Assembly (NCBI GenBank): GCA_010015805.1
Contig: ML978133.1
Span: 1 to 64,000 of the forward strand
Reading direction: 5' to 3'
Origin: Rhizodiscina lignyota
Lineage: Eukaryota; Ascomycota; Dothideomycetes; Aulographales; Rhizodiscinaceae
Length of the DNA stretch: 64,000 bases
How positions within the stretch are numbered: position 1 is the stretch's first letter; the number at the start of each line of letters is the position of its first letter. Both the position numbers and the translations under genes were made by a program. Positions 22,451 to 33,468 of the stretch are shown here, piece by piece. The notes beneath the pieces are model-generated. The model was not told the DNA's origin, ran no database searches, and was given only the letters and a program-made list of their open reading frames with translations.

Positions 22451-23237
22451 ATGCCGACGACGAAGGACGTCGGGACGAAGTCAGCCAGCAATGACAAGAT
22501 TGGGGGGATCCCCACGATACATTATTTGAATTTCCTGTCACGGGGGAGAGGGCAGGTTGTGCGGCTGCTTTTCGAGGTACGTTCAAGGGCAGTTTTGATG
22601 CCTCTTGAAGGCGCAACTTAGCTACCCTGCCGACACACTCGACTTCAATCAAGCTCATACACTCCTCCAGGACGCCGGCATAGCATACGTGGACGTGCGT
22701 TACGACAGCGATGAGCACTACAACCAGTCCAAACAAAGCATCATCAAGAAGATGAACCCCACTGCCACGATGCCGGTCGTCGAGCTCAACGGCAGGGTGC
22801 TCACGCAGTCGTACCCCATGCTCCGCCACTTTGCCCGCCAGCTGAACGCCTACGACGGCGCCACCGACGACGAGAGGTACTGGGCCGACCTGGTCTGCGA
22901 CATCGCGAGCGACTGGCGCACGCTGTTCGTGCAGGCGTTCTTCAGCAAGGAGAAGGACGAGTACGTGCGGCACTGCGAAGGGTACAGGAAAGACGTCCTG
23001 CAGGCGCTGGAGAGGCATTTGAGCGGTAATGAGTTCAGTCGGGACGGGGCGTTTTTGTTGGGGGAGAGGGTTACGTATGCGGATTTCGTGCTGTATCAGA
23101 TACTGCATGATGAAGGCTTGACGAAAGATGGGAGGAAGGGGTTGGAAGAGTATCCGAGATTGAGGAAGTTGGTCGATGCGATGGAGGAGAGGGAGAATGT
23201 GAAGAAGTTCTTGCAGAGTGATAGGTATTTAGGTTGA
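22451..23237 (+). CDS. glutathione S-transferase, sigma-like
   Basis: Two exons (22451-22576 and 22671-23237) give 230 residues, the usual GST size. It should conjugate glutathione to electrophiles in the cytosol. The thioredoxin-fold half runs from about 20 to 95: IHYLNFLSRGRGQVVRLLFE carries the catalytic Tyr candidate (Y25), and the join to DAGIAYVDVRYD restores the family's next block. TATMPVVELNGRVLTQSYPM (about 74-93) is the glutathione-binding cis-Pro and Q-S region. The helical C-terminal domain (about 105-230) includes GERVTYADFVLYQILHDEG. The first 16 residues are an extra polar leader. A large minus-strand frame here is a shadow. Confidence 0.92.
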
Positions 23238-23733
23238 ATGGAATTCTGGATCGCGCATCATCCTTCCCAGGCCGACTCGAGCTAGTTCGACGGTTCCGGA
23301 ATGAGGTACCACGTCGACTTTTAGATCCTGGCAGAGCTTTTCAGCAATGGAATCTTGAAGAGATGGTCGATGGTGAGTGGTCTGAGCTGCGGGTGACGGG
23401 AGGAGCCATTATCGCAAGCACTCGCATCCAGTGATCAGTTTGGTGCAACTCGACATCCATGACCTTACTAGGCATCATCGTCTGCAGCTTTCCGCATTTC
23501 GTTGTCTATCAGACTTCCCCGCTTCTGTCCTCGTTCATTTAATCCCTCAATGCAGTCAGTCGCTTCAAAGCTCAAATACGCTCTAAGCCCCCAAAACTTT
23601 GCCTGCAAGTTGCAGCCTGTCCAGCATTGGTGCTCATCTCTTCTTTGTAAAAGTTCTCCGGTACATGAGCAAGATGTCCGAGTGTGGTCGTCGTCTCCGC
23701 TCAGGCCGGTGAGGCTGGAGTGCTTCCTTGGTG
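23238..23733. other. intergenic region
   Basis: About 0.5 kb between the GST and the 2EXR-like gene. I see no gene or repeat; it must contain a terminator and a promoter, neither recognisable by motif. Confidence 0.5.
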
Positions 23734-24651
23734 ATGAAATATGAACTGCTGACGCGGATTCAGATCCTACGAAAGTCAGCCAAAGCGATGGACTTTTCGA
23801 ATGTCAAAGGAAAAGCAAGTCGCCTGTACTACACAAAAACCCAACAGGCTAACGGTCAGGGTACATCTAGGAAGGCCGCCAGCTTCAGACGCTTCGATTT
23901 CCTCGGCCTGCCTGCGGAAATCCGTCTCTGCATATACGGGCTCATATTCCATGTGGAGAATCAAATATGGACTTTCGGTATTATGGCCTCTGGTTTCTTT
24001 GCTCCCGGCCGATGGCACCACAGGCGGTTAGTCTGGCATAAAGTAAACTTCCTGTCATCTTGTAGACAGGTGTACAAGGAGGGCCTCGATGTCCTGTATG
24101 GACAGACTACATTTGTTTGGATTTGTGACACATCCGAGGTGATTGGCAGCAAGAGCATATCATCAGCCCATTGGGGAAGGGTTATTCAGGGACCAAAGCT
24201 TGAGCTGATCAAGAGAGTCTGCGTTCTGATCCAAATCAACCAAAGGTCAAAGGTCCAACTTCCCGACGGATCTTTTTGGGCGCCCAATATGTCGTTGGCG
24301 ATGGGCAAAGCGCTATCATTACGTAAACTCGAGATTGGACTCATTCGGAGGAAAGCCATCAATGGTACGATCATGCTACAGAATGGCTTGCCTGAGCAGA
24401 TTCCACAGAATGGTTTGTCTGAGCAGATGCTAAGGGGGCTTGACTATGACAACATAAATCCGCCAGAAGGTGAAGCCTTTGTGGATTGGCTGGATGAGTT
24501 ATTGGCCATGGTACCCGCGCACGTAGAAATAACGTGCGCAGAGAGTTCTCATTGGAGTCACAAGAGGTATAAAGCAGGGTCTATCGTTACGGACACGGAA
24601 CAGTTTCGAGGGCTGCTAAAAGAGCGACTGGAACTCCTGTCAAGGGGTTAG
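23734..24651 (+). CDS. 2EXR / F-box-like domain protein
   Basis: Single-exon gene for 305 residues from the ATG at 23734; an in-frame ATG at 23788 (MDFSNVKGKA) is an alternative start. The conserved block RFDFLGLPAEIRLCIYGLIF (about 50-69) matches the 2EXR/F-box-like motif common in fungal families of unknown function, and SSCRQVYKEGLDVLYGQ (about 110-126) is its usual second block. No catalytic residues are visible. F-box relatives act in ubiquitin ligases, but this branch has not clearly been shown to do so, so the role is open. A relative lies on the minus strand at 28.3-29.2 kb, on the other side of WHI2. Confidence 0.8.
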   Translation: MKYELLTRIQILRKSAKAMDFSNVKGKASRLYYTKTQQANGQGTSRKAASFRRFDFLGLPAEIRLCIYGLIFHVENQIWTFGIMASGFFAPGRWHHRRLVWHKVNFLSSCRQVYKEGLDVLYGQTTFVWICDTSEVIGSKSISSAHWGRVIQGPKLELIKRVCVLIQINQRSKVQLPDGSFWAPNMSLAMGKALSLRKLEIGLIRRKAINGTIMLQNGLPEQIPQNGLSEQMLRGLDYDNINPPEGEAFVDWLDELLAMVPAHVEITCAESSHWSHKRYKAGSIVTDTEQFRGLLKERLELLSRG

Positions 24652-25828
24652 ATTGTGTAGAATTTACGTACTTGAATCCGATCATCTGGAGAAGAGCTTA
24701 AGCAAACTCCATGGTTACTGATTTCTCGGTCAGGCGTTAGAGGCCTCTTGTTATCTAATTCGAAAGCGTCGTTTCGAAAGGAATTGTGGACGGTCTGATT
24801 CTCGCACCTGGATGAACCGGGCACGATGGCGAGGACATCGTGCGTAGTCTGATGTTCCTCTAGTTAGTGCCTTCGCTTTGTAGAGTTGCCAGGATCTAGG
24901 TATTAACGCTGAGAGTTGTTGCCGTAGCACTGGAGTATCGGACATTTTGCGGTCAATAATGCAAAGGCAAGACAAGGCAATCTGCTTGAGTCGTTCGTTC
25001 TGAGTCGTTCATTCGCTGCGATGTTGGAAATGTGTCTTCCGTGTTCCTGACATGACAGTTAAAGTAGCGCTGCTTTCATAACAGAAGCATCTTCGTTCCT
25101 TTCGGGAAACTTGGTTCGAGTATCTGGTGCAATTTCGCAGGACTGTCCTCGTTGCTTGGCACACTAGGATACAGCGGTCGCCCTGCAACAATATTTTAAC
25201 CGGAATACATTCCAATCAAGTGGACGTTTCTTCAATGCTCGTACCTGCCATATCAGAGGATCCCTCTGTTAGTGATGTATATATTGTATAGGTTGAGTCT
25301 CGGTGAAACGTTACATAGTATAGCGGCAAGGCTCCATGCTGCCGTAGAATTCGTTGCGTAAAGTCTGGCAAAGGAAAACAAGTGAATCGGCTTGAAGGTG
25401 GCTCTAAACTGGCTGCGAGGAAGTGGTTTGAGGCATGAAGAACTTGCTCTTTCATTCAATTGGATAATTAGCAATTGGGCGAGTCTAGAGAATCTCCAAT
25501 AGCAATTCTAATATCTTCTCGTCAAGCCATACAAGAAGTAGAATTGGATCGTCACTTCTAAAGGTTTGGAGCAATCGGTAACGAGAAAGGTACGTATATC
25601 GGTTCATCGTCATCATTTGACGTACGTTCTGACGTTGCCGTTTCGTTCTTAGTGAAGACGGGACGGGAGGCGCTTATCCTGGTCACGTGCCTCAGGCCAA
25701 GCGCCGCCCGCGCAGCTGGAAGACATCACCGCCCGGACGACTAGCCTCCTATTCAAGCACAAACAAGTGAAGCTGTTGCAGCCACCCCACAAGGTACCTT
25801 CCCATTCACAGAGCCTCACTTCCGGATT
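24652..25828. other. intergenic region upstream of WHI2
   Basis: About 1.2 kb. A donor-like site (AAGGTACC, near 25793) suggests a leader intron. The few ATGs upstream (for example 25335 and 25435) open only very short frames. No other gene is supported. Confidence 0.45.
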
Positions 25829-27610
25829 ATGAGCATTGCATTGCATTGCCATGCTACGCCATTGACCACCCTGGACTGTGGACCCACTACGCTTACCGCG
25901 TGTTGATTCCAATCCAAATCCGACCTGCATTTCTCGAGAGCATCGACGCCATCATCATCCTGGAGACGAGGCAAAACCCTCAGAACAAGGCCACCACGCC
26001 CCCGGCCGAATCGCAATCGCAGTCCCCGCCACCCTTCTCCTCTCTCTTCCCACCCACCTCCTCCACCGACTGCGATCCGAGCAAGCTCTTCGTCACCGGC
26101 GGGCCCTCTGAAGCCCTTCCTGCATTTGCGCCTCTCCCTCCGCCTGCGCACGAGTCTTCTTCTGCTGCTGCTGCGGCTACCGTCGCGGAGACTAAGGCTG
26201 CGCTACCCCGAGACACAAAGGAAGGCGCCTCAAGTAGCAAAGACCTAGACGACGGAGAACCTCCGCCACCATACAGTGAAGGATCAATCCCTCTCGAGTC
26301 GTTTACCTACGTCATGGCGACAGCCGGAGGTCCTGCGAGTATTATCACGCAGGTGCAACAGGGTGGCGGTCCGGCACTGGCAACACTGGGAGGTGAGAAA
26401 CTAGGTTGATATTTCGGTACATGAGCTTGAGCTGACATGCTTGTCCCGACAGCTGGTTCTGACGAGAACATCACACTTGAGTTGAGGTGCGTAGTAGTAG
26501 AAGAAGTATGCGAAACACAGTTATATGGCTAATAGTGGTTACAGAGGGACTCGATTCACCTTATCCCGCGATGAACTCCTCACTCTCCCCGAGTTTGTTC
26601 TCCTCTCGCTCTTTCCAAATGGACTCCTTCCAGACGGCCACATGAACTCATACCACGATGGAGATGTTTATCCAGTAGACGTTAGTAGCCCCTCAAAGGC
26701 CGCATCGCAAGAAAACCGTCCTCCAGCTGTGCAATATAAGCAACTTGCTGGAAATACGGTGGAAGCGTCGCGGCAAATCCTCTCTAATCCTGAGCTGTAC
26801 TTGTCTGACATGTATTATTACTCCGAACAGTACGATCCGCATTCGTTGCAATACATGTTGGACTTTTTCCGACATGTCGCCCAAACGATTCCGACATCTC
26901 CTCCTTCGCCCACTCAGGCCGCACAAGATGGCCAGCAAGCCACTGAGGCCGTGCCAATTGAGCCCATGGCTGGCTCTGCGCGCGACATGCTTCAAGACAG
27001 AGCCGGTATCATTGTGTTGAGAGAAGACTTGGACTTTTATGCGATCCCGCCACGGAAAGAAATCGACGCTACGGAGATGATTGAGGTTAAGCGCGCAGCT
27101 GGCAAGGCTTTGCTGCAGCAAGATGGAATCTTCAGTGGGTTGAGAAAGAGCGAGGAGCCAGGAACGACGGAACAGCATCTGATTGAGATGCTCACTGCAG
27201 GGTATCTTGATTTCCTTAAGCTGCCAGTTTTGCTAAAACTGTAACTAATTATTTGACCTCTAGTGGATTCAATCACGATGACCGATGGGGCCACCGGGCA
27301 TCCGAGCCCAACAAGGCCGTCATCTGTTCCATTGCATTGGCCAGACTACGAACGGACATCAAGGGCAACGACCTCGCTAATAGCAATGCCGTCGGAATGG
27401 CGCAGAAGCTCCTGCTTTTCTGGCGGAAGCCTGCCAGGCGATGCTGGTGGGAGGGGGTCGAACTTGAGGATGTTGAAGGCGTGGAAGGCAAACTGAAAGT
27501 CTGGATAAGGAGAGTCTGGACTCTTGAAATGGTGAGCTTGGAGAATCCCATGTCTGCTAAGATCACGCACAGCTAACGAAGTTATGCAGAGTGTCATCGG
27601 ATTGCGTTAG
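25829..27610 (+). CDS. WHI2: Whi2-like BTB/POZ general stress-response protein
   Basis: Homologue of yeast Whi2, the partner of plasma-membrane phosphatases Psr1/Psr2 that restrains TORC1 and promotes the general stress response. Well-supported joins are 26393-26452, 26487-26544, 27202-27263 and 27532-27589 (introns). They restore SDENITLELRGTRFTLSRDE, the start of the BTB-like domain, then LPEFVLLSLFPNGLLPDG, and the terminal VWTLEMSVIGLR. The N-terminal part is Pro/Ser/Ala-rich and contains a PPPY motif (EPPPPYSEG, about 26263-26289), a possible WW-domain ligand. The start is unresolved: the frame is open from 25771 but its first own ATG is 26314. The ATG at 25829 reaches the frame only through weak sites (intron 25900-25970), giving 490 residues. 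Confidence 0.8.
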
Positions 27611-28293
27611 CGACGGGCTCTGATTGGATTCAGCCTTGCGGATTGTCTCGTGTTCTTATGCCCAGTGTTTCGTCGTTGAAAAGCGTGGGAATTTTTTATC
27701 AAATTACGGGGATACCTCACATTGCACGGCTGGAGGACTGTCGCGGGCTTTTCTTGTGTCCACTTCGTTCATATGCAAGGCATGATTGGTGAAGACGGAG
27801 TTTGGGTAAAGTACATAATGTATTGAGCAAGCTCAGATAGCACCTTAGAGCGGACTGGTCCGCGACTGCTGCTCGAAATGCAAAGCTACATAATACCTCA
27901 GGAATAATTTAGACATCGGTCGCTTGAAAGTTTTAGCCAGGTTTTTCATCACTCTCGATGTGTTAAACTTTGACTCCGTCCTACCTTCTAAGAAAGTAAA
28001 CGTCGCCCCGAACTCGCCAAATCAACTCAGACTGGACTCTGTGCCACGCATGACCTGTCTTTTCGTTTACAACCCGACTGTGCATCTTTGGAGCCGTCTC
28101 CCCATTTCCTGTTTCCTCCTTCGAGACCTCTGCTACCCTGTTGGATCCCGGCCGACGGTGGTCTTCGAGCTCCGACAAATTGTTAGACAAGATTGCAGCC
28201 GGCATGCCATACTTTAGCATTCCTTCGTTCAACTCTTGGTCTGCTGTGTATATCATGCATTGCTTTGTGTGCGAAATGATGTGTTGGTCTGGA
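27611..28293. other. convergent intergenic region
   Basis: About 0.7 kb between the WHI2 stop and the minus-strand 2EXR-like gene's stop. No gene or repeat seen; both 3' ends lie here. Confidence 0.5.
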
Positions 28294-29166
28294 TTAGATG
28301 CCGACCGCTTGCACTTGGCCCTGTTGGCCTTCCTTCTCCTCCACCGCTTCCGTCGTCTCGCCATCTCCAGCGTGTCGCAGGTGCTCGAGCTCCGATAGTA
28401 TCTTTGTAAGGATCTCCCCCTTCAGGATAAGGCCCAGTATGAGACCCCTCTTCCACTTGTCCGAATTATGAGCAACGATTGCTATCGAAAGCGGAATGGC
28501 TCGGATGAGACTGCTGATGGCATTCATGAAAGTAGGATAGTTCTTCCAGGGTCTGCTCTCTGCGTTCCACTCCCTAAAATCGGGGCTTTGGGAATAATTG
28601 CGCACGAGAATTGAGATCGTTCTCAGGCAGGGAAACTGGTGTAGTTCGGACCACTTGGAGAAGCTTGCGCAATGAAACGTCTTGATAGCTTCCTCGGAGT
28701 CCCATTTGATGTCAAGAGTAAGTTGGAGGTGGGTTATCAGATCAAGTTTGAGCGTTTTCATTGAATGGAGTATGCCCTGAGCCATTGTGCAAATGTCGGT
28801 TCCAATCGAGCAGTTGAAGCGCGTCAGTTTGTATAGAGCGGCGGTCCCCTCGTTGTACACCTGCTTGCATGTTGCTAGGAAAAAGAATGGGGTTTGGTGA
28901 TAGCTGGCATATTTGATGCGGCCGCCTCCCCAGAGCCAACATAAGACATAGGCATCGAATAGCAGCTCGTAAATCTGAAGTCGGATCTCCGCGGGGAGAG
29001 CGAGGAATTCGACCGGCCTGAAGAGAGTTTTCTTCTGTAACCTTTTCATGCCGTCGGTGTACTTCTTCGGGTAAATCCTGCAGCGAACGTTAATTGCTAA
29101 TAACTACAGGCCACAAGGTACAACTACTTACATTCCTGAGCGCAACTGCCGACCACTTGGAGCCAT
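28294..29166 (-). CDS. 2EXR / F-box-like domain protein, second copy
   Basis: Two exons on the minus strand (29166-29132 and 29077-28294) give 272 residues. The short first exon encodes MAPSGRQLRSG, and the 54-nt intron has GTAAGT and CTGCAG borders. VEFLALPAEIRLQIYELLFD (about 35-54) is the 2EXR/F-box-like block, and ATCKQVYNEGTAALYK is the second. The rest is helical and Leu-rich, ending in a Glu/Gln-rich tail. It resembles the gene at 23.7 kb in architecture, but the two differ widely, so any duplication is old or they are independent members of a large family. Function unknown. Confidence 0.78.
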
Positions 29167-29716
29167 GATACGCAACTCCAGATTGTGTCTAGTACGCTTA
29201 GAGGTAAACTCGGCACTTGAGATGATGTCTTGAGCCTGTACAGTGCGGAGACCCCGCTTCTGAGGAGAGGAGTGTCAATGAGAATGTGAAAGGAGGATCA
29301 AGTTTTGAACTGCGCGGCGAGACATTGAGGGGTGGCGATCCTGAAAACGCGCCAGGTCCTAATTTGTGGTAGAAGAAAGGAAATGAGCAAGTGCTGGAGG
29401 CTATTAATGAAGTCCTTTGCAAGATAGAACTTTCCGGTGCACGTGTTGGTAATGGCGCGACGGCATTCTGTTTCGGAAGGCGCGACTGGGTGGTGATAGT
29501 TTACCTGTACTGGACGATGGATACTTGCATCTGAATCGTGGATTGCCGAAGGATTAAAACCCTATGGTAATTCCGAATAAACCAGACCTTAGCGCAAAAC
29601 TGGTTCTCTATGATTCAGACACCAATGATTGCTATTCTTTCCTTGACGATATCTTTCCCGATTCCCGAAATCAAGACCTCTGAACCAAATGGCCGGCCAT
29701 CATTGATTCTGCTCAA
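29167..29716. other. intergenic region
   Basis: About 550 bp between two minus-strand genes, holding the 2EXR-like gene's promoter and the end of CZIB. Nothing else is visible. Confidence 0.5.
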
Positions 29717-30453
29717 TCATGCCCGCCTTATTTCCCATTTAATATCCTTAATGCTGACCTCCTCGCCAGCCTTTTCATCATAATCGAACCACTCGCCGTC
29801 GGAGAGGTCGACGCCAGTGAACTTCGTCCCAGACTCGGTTCCAGTAGCTAGCCATTCTCCCTTGGAAAAGCTCAGTCCAGCTCATTGACAGCAGTGTGCG
29901 TAAACTTACATCGGCTCTGAACTCAACAAATTCTAGACCTCGGCAGTCAAAGACCAAGATGTTCTTTGCTTTGGCAGGCGAGGCCTGCTCATATGCTTTT
30001 GGAGCTTCTGTTATATTCGCCGAATGCTCTCTCTATTGTAATGACGATCAGTGATCAGGTCCATTGTCGGGAAATCGTTTTGTTATGAATTGGAGGCGGA
30101 CCTTACAGTTCTTGCACCTCCATACGAAGTTGGCCTCGCCTCTGCTGCCGCTGAGCTCGTTCGTCTCCTGTGAAGAGTTCAGAAAGAAACATTACGAAAC
30201 GAGTAGGTGACAGTGAGATGTTGTTAGGAGATTGAGGGCATACATGACGGCTCACAGTCACCCAATTTGGATGTATTTCGCGACATGAAGTACATTGGAC
30301 TTTGAAAGTATAGAGATATGGATTCTCAGCGGTGTCATCTGGTCGCAGGTCCGTGACCCTAAAAACCAGTCAGACTGTCAGGCACGAAACGAATTTCCTG
30401 TACACATTGATCGACTACCCATCGAGCTCAGCAGTTAGAGCTAAAGCCAACAT
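29717..30453 (-). CDS. CZIB: CXXC zinc-binding protein (CZIB / UPF0587 family)
   Basis: Five short exons on the minus strand (30453-30419, 30358-30244, 30167-30102, 30032-29910, 29860-29717) give 160 residues, the same length as the human CZIB protein. The family (DUF866; yeast YCR090C) is a small conserved eukaryotic fold with one zinc held by two CXXC motifs, seen here as CTSC (about 33-36) and CKNC (about 68-71). Other family blocks are MLALALTAELDGVTDLRP at the start, HPNWVTVSRHETNELSGSRG in the middle, and KNILVFDCRGLEFVEF with GEWFDYDEKAGE near the end. No exon is long enough to stand out alone; the joins were found by following the protein. Donor 3 (GTCCGC) is weak. Molecular role still unclear in the family. 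Confidence 0.93.
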
Positions 30454-30795
30454 TCTGGCAATTTATGAAATTTCGAAAGAGAACAGAGATATACACGTTC
30501 GAAATCGAACGATGGTTGGTAACTATCCAGAATGAAACGCTAAGCCGGATTAGGCAAGGTGATCTCGATGCATCGCGCTGAAGCTCAACCTCAGGTGATG
30601 GATTTCACAACTCAATTCGCTAGATTGATACCCTCGACAGCTCCCAATCCAGAGCCTAAGGCAATCCCTCGATCAAATTGACAATTGCGGGCCTCTTGAG
30701 CGCTCCGGACTGTCCGCGCTGCAATTGTTCCACCTGAAGCTTTCCTCCATCGCATCCGAGTACCTCCATACCCAGAGAAGCATGACCCGATAGCA
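30454..30795. promoter_or_regulatory. divergent intergenic region, CZIB and PPR-like gene
   Basis: 342 bp between the two ATGs, so both promoters lie here. No TATA box or known operator is recognised. Confidence 0.5.
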
Positions 30796-33171
30796 ATGCA
30801 GACGGTCTGGTCGCGCGTTGCGCAGGCCAAGTGTACTTGCAAATGTCCATCTTGCGTCTTCAGAAGGGCCGCCGATGCCCGTCGTAGCGTCGCAACCACT
30901 CGACGACTATTCCTCAAGCCGCTCCAATCCGCTACGTTCACGTATTCCGCCATATTCGCAGGAGCCTGCGTTATCGACTCGAGCATAAAAGACAGGCGGA
31001 GAAATGAATTGGATACTGCACTTGCGAATGCGAGGAAAGAACTGGAAGAGGTCGAAGCGCGCACAGTGAAGGATCAGGAGCAGAGAGACGATAAAAAGAG
31101 GAGGCTACCGGCTGCAGAAGAAGTATTGTCCATTGCTCCAAGAGCTGAAGACCAAAGGATTGTTGCTGTTACTGCTTGGTCGGAGGAATTATTACCCTGG
31201 ACACCGTCACCATCAAACGATGGATTACAACGGGGCAGCATTATATCCCAGATATTGGACGGGCGGGCCTCGAATGCAATTGAGGGTGAAAGGTTGCGTG
31301 CTGAAGAAAGCGTAGATGAGATTACAGGAGACGCTTCGGATGAAGAAGTGGGTACCGATTCTGCCTCACAAGAGCAACTTAGTTCAACTCAGGCTCAATG
31401 GGATGACGAGCGCGGGAGCATCCCATGGGAAAACATTGCACGTTATGACGTCGAAGGAGAAGATAAACCCAGGTGGCCGAAGAATCTCGGTCCAAAAATC
31501 GATACACAATACCTGCCACCACAGTCGCTCTGGGCACCGAAGCAGAGCAAGCAGGCTGCTGCTGAAACGCCATGGGCCAGTCCAAGGAAAGTTCGTACAA
31601 CAGAGATTGTAACGGAATGGCTGGCCTTGGAGCTCTTCCGACAGGCTGACATCTACTATGGAGGCAGACCTGTGGAAGGCCTACCAAGTTCCATCCGGGC
31701 TTTAACACAAATCGACCCTTCACAACTACAGCGCACCTGTGAACAGTTTTTCGAGGCTATCTGGAATCTCAACAAGCAACCGAAAACTAAGTGGAATTCA
31801 TATTATTCGATCCTGCAATCCAAGCCCTTCTGGCAAGACCTTCCGGTCCGAGTCAAATTCGAAATGGATGATACTGAAAGCTTTGTTGAAGGCCGAAAAC
31901 GACTCAATGCGGCGCTATTCAACATTTTTATATCTTCCGCACGAAATGAATTGTCCAATGCGGAGCTCGTAGCGAACGTCTCCCATGAACTTCTCACTAC
32001 TACTTCGCCTCCGGATTACCAGACCTTCAACATTCTGCTTGTTGGCTTCACCAAGAGCGGTAATCACGAAGCTGTTGCAAAAGTCCTTACTGCGCAGGAG
32101 CAAGCACACAACAGACCGAATGAAACAACTTGCGTCGCCATTCTGAATCACCTAACGGCACGTAATGACATTGCGGGTTTCACCAAGTTTGTGGACAAAA
32201 TGCGCGGACATCATAACGGCATCATGCTCGCTCGTCCAGACATAACGGTCACTGAAAGTAACGCCAAGAGATTGCTTGTTAGCCCGCACTCTGAGCAGCG
32301 AAAGGTGATACAGAAAGTTCACCCGACTCCAATGGTATACAAGGCTATCTTGGAGGGCGTGCTTAAATTCGGTGGCTTTCACGTGGCGGTGAATGTGTGC
32401 AACGAAATGAATGCTGATGGATGGGGCCTGGACAGAGGTACACTTGGAGTGCTTCTCCGAGCTTGCACCCGAAAAAGGGACTGGGACAATGGCTTCAAAC
32501 TATGGCAACGGATGTTGAGCTTGGACTCAGCTTCCCGGAGTAGGAATAAGGAGGAGGCTATGAACTGCGCCGAGATGCTGACTCTCTGTCTGCTATGCGA
32601 CAAGCAGTCTCACTTTAAGTCAGTCTTCGGAGAAGCGGTCCACCTGGGGTACAACGGACAGGTCTTGAAAGAGATGGTGAAGAACTCGCCCCTTATTCGG
32701 CGGCGGAGGATCGGTATGATTCAGCTCGACAACCTCGCAGGGCTCCCGCGGGGACGCGTCGAACAAGACAAGCAGAGTCAGCCGCGAGATTTTTCCATTA
32801 AGTTTGTCCGACAACCGCGAGACCGCGCTGTGGCACAACGGAAGCAACCTCAGCTTGCCATGACAGATCGAGATGGTGCAATGGACCAGCCAGACCCCAT
32901 TTCAACTAATGCTTCCGTTCAGAGTCCGCAGCAAAATAAAGAATTTGAGCAGTCACCTCTTGAGCTGAGAGATTGGGACTCAACACGACTGCTTGAGCTT
33001 GAGGTTTCTAGTTCATCTGCTTCCGTAAATGAATCTCCACAAGGGTCTGGTCTGGGTGACAACGAAGACGATTGGGGAATAGCATCGTATTCTCAAGTCC
33101 TTTTGCACCGGGGAAGTGAATCACCGGAAGCACTAAAGAGGCCACCGAAGATGAAGGCCGCGGCGGTGTGA
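30796..33171 (+). CDS. pentatricopeptide-repeat-like mitochondrial protein
   Basis: Single-exon gene for 791 residues. The N terminus is rich in Arg, Ala and Ser without early acidic residues (for example RRAADARRSVATTRRLF, about 24-40) and looks like a mitochondrial import signal. It is followed by a hydrophobic patch and a Glu/Lys/Arg coiled coil (about 70-105). PPR-type helical pairs are visible around residues 400-600, for example NILLVGFTKSGNHEAVAKVL and AVNVCNEMNADGWGLDRGTL, each of the form that binds RNA in organelle expression factors. The last 130 residues are polar and disordered. By family it likely acts in mitochondrial RNA processing or translation; the target RNA is unknown. 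Confidence 0.82.
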   Translation: MQTVWSRVAQAKCTCKCPSCVFRRAADARRSVATTRRLFLKPLQSATFTYSAIFAGACVIDSSIKDRRRNELDTALANARKELEEVEARTVKDQEQRDDKKRRLPAAEEVLSIAPRAEDQRIVAVTAWSEELLPWTPSPSNDGLQRGSIISQILDGRASNAIEGERLRAEESVDEITGDASDEEVGTDSASQEQLSSTQAQWDDERGSIPWENIARYDVEGEDKPRWPKNLGPKIDTQYLPPQSLWAPKQSKQAAAETPWASPRKVRTTEIVTEWLALELFRQADIYYGGRPVEGLPSSIRALTQIDPSQLQRTCEQFFEAIWNLNKQPKTKWNSYYSILQSKPFWQDLPVRVKFEMDDTESFVEGRKRLNAALFNIFISSARNELSNAELVANVSHELLTTTSPPDYQTFNILLVGFTKSGNHEAVAKVLTAQEQAHNRPNETTCVAILNHLTARNDIAGFTKFVDKMRGHHNGIMLARPDITVTESNAKRLLVSPHSEQRKVIQKVHPTPMVYKAILEGVLKFGGFHVAVNVCNEMNADGWGLDRGTLGVLLRACTRKRDWDNGFKLWQRMLSLDSASRSRNKEEAMNCAEMLTLCLLCDKQSHFKSVFGEAVHLGYNGQVLKEMVKNSPLIRRRRIGMIQLDNLAGLPRGRVEQDKQSQPRDFSIKFVRQPRDRAVAQRKQPQLAMTDRDGAMDQPDPISTNASVQSPQQNKEFEQSPLELRDWDSTRLLELEVSSSSASVNESPQGSGLGDNEDDWGIASYSQVLLHRGSESPEALKRPPKMKAAAV

Positions 33172-33468
33172 TACTGGAGGCGGATGTCCGCTTGGAGAGA
33201 ATTGTAAATATTATGTACCGCTAAGATGATAATGAACCGTCAAATCTTGCAGATAAACAATGCACCCATATTGAGTTCATGTCCTTTACCAATGCTGCAT
33301 CTTCGACACTTTGCTCAGCTGGTCAATTCTAAGCGACCCAGACCAGCTCGAGAGTATGTTGTTGGAAGCTCAGTATGATATACCTTAGTCAGTATTTATT
33401 AAACTACGCGGCCTTAATGAATATAGTTGTAGCGATGCTCAATATTTTATTGTCGAGAGACCAGAGGA
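33172..33468. other. convergent intergenic region
   Basis: Just under 300 bp, AT-rich, between the stops of the PPR-like and PPOX-family genes. Nothing but 3' ends is expected. Confidence 0.5.

Noticed and set aside
22242-23108. 288-codon minus-strand frame opposite the GST
   Set aside because: Overlaps a well-supported GST; composition is that of a reversed coding sequence.
25878-26111. Alternative frame at the start of WHI2
   Set aside because: Shadow of the Pro-rich region; the other frame leads directly into the conserved domain.
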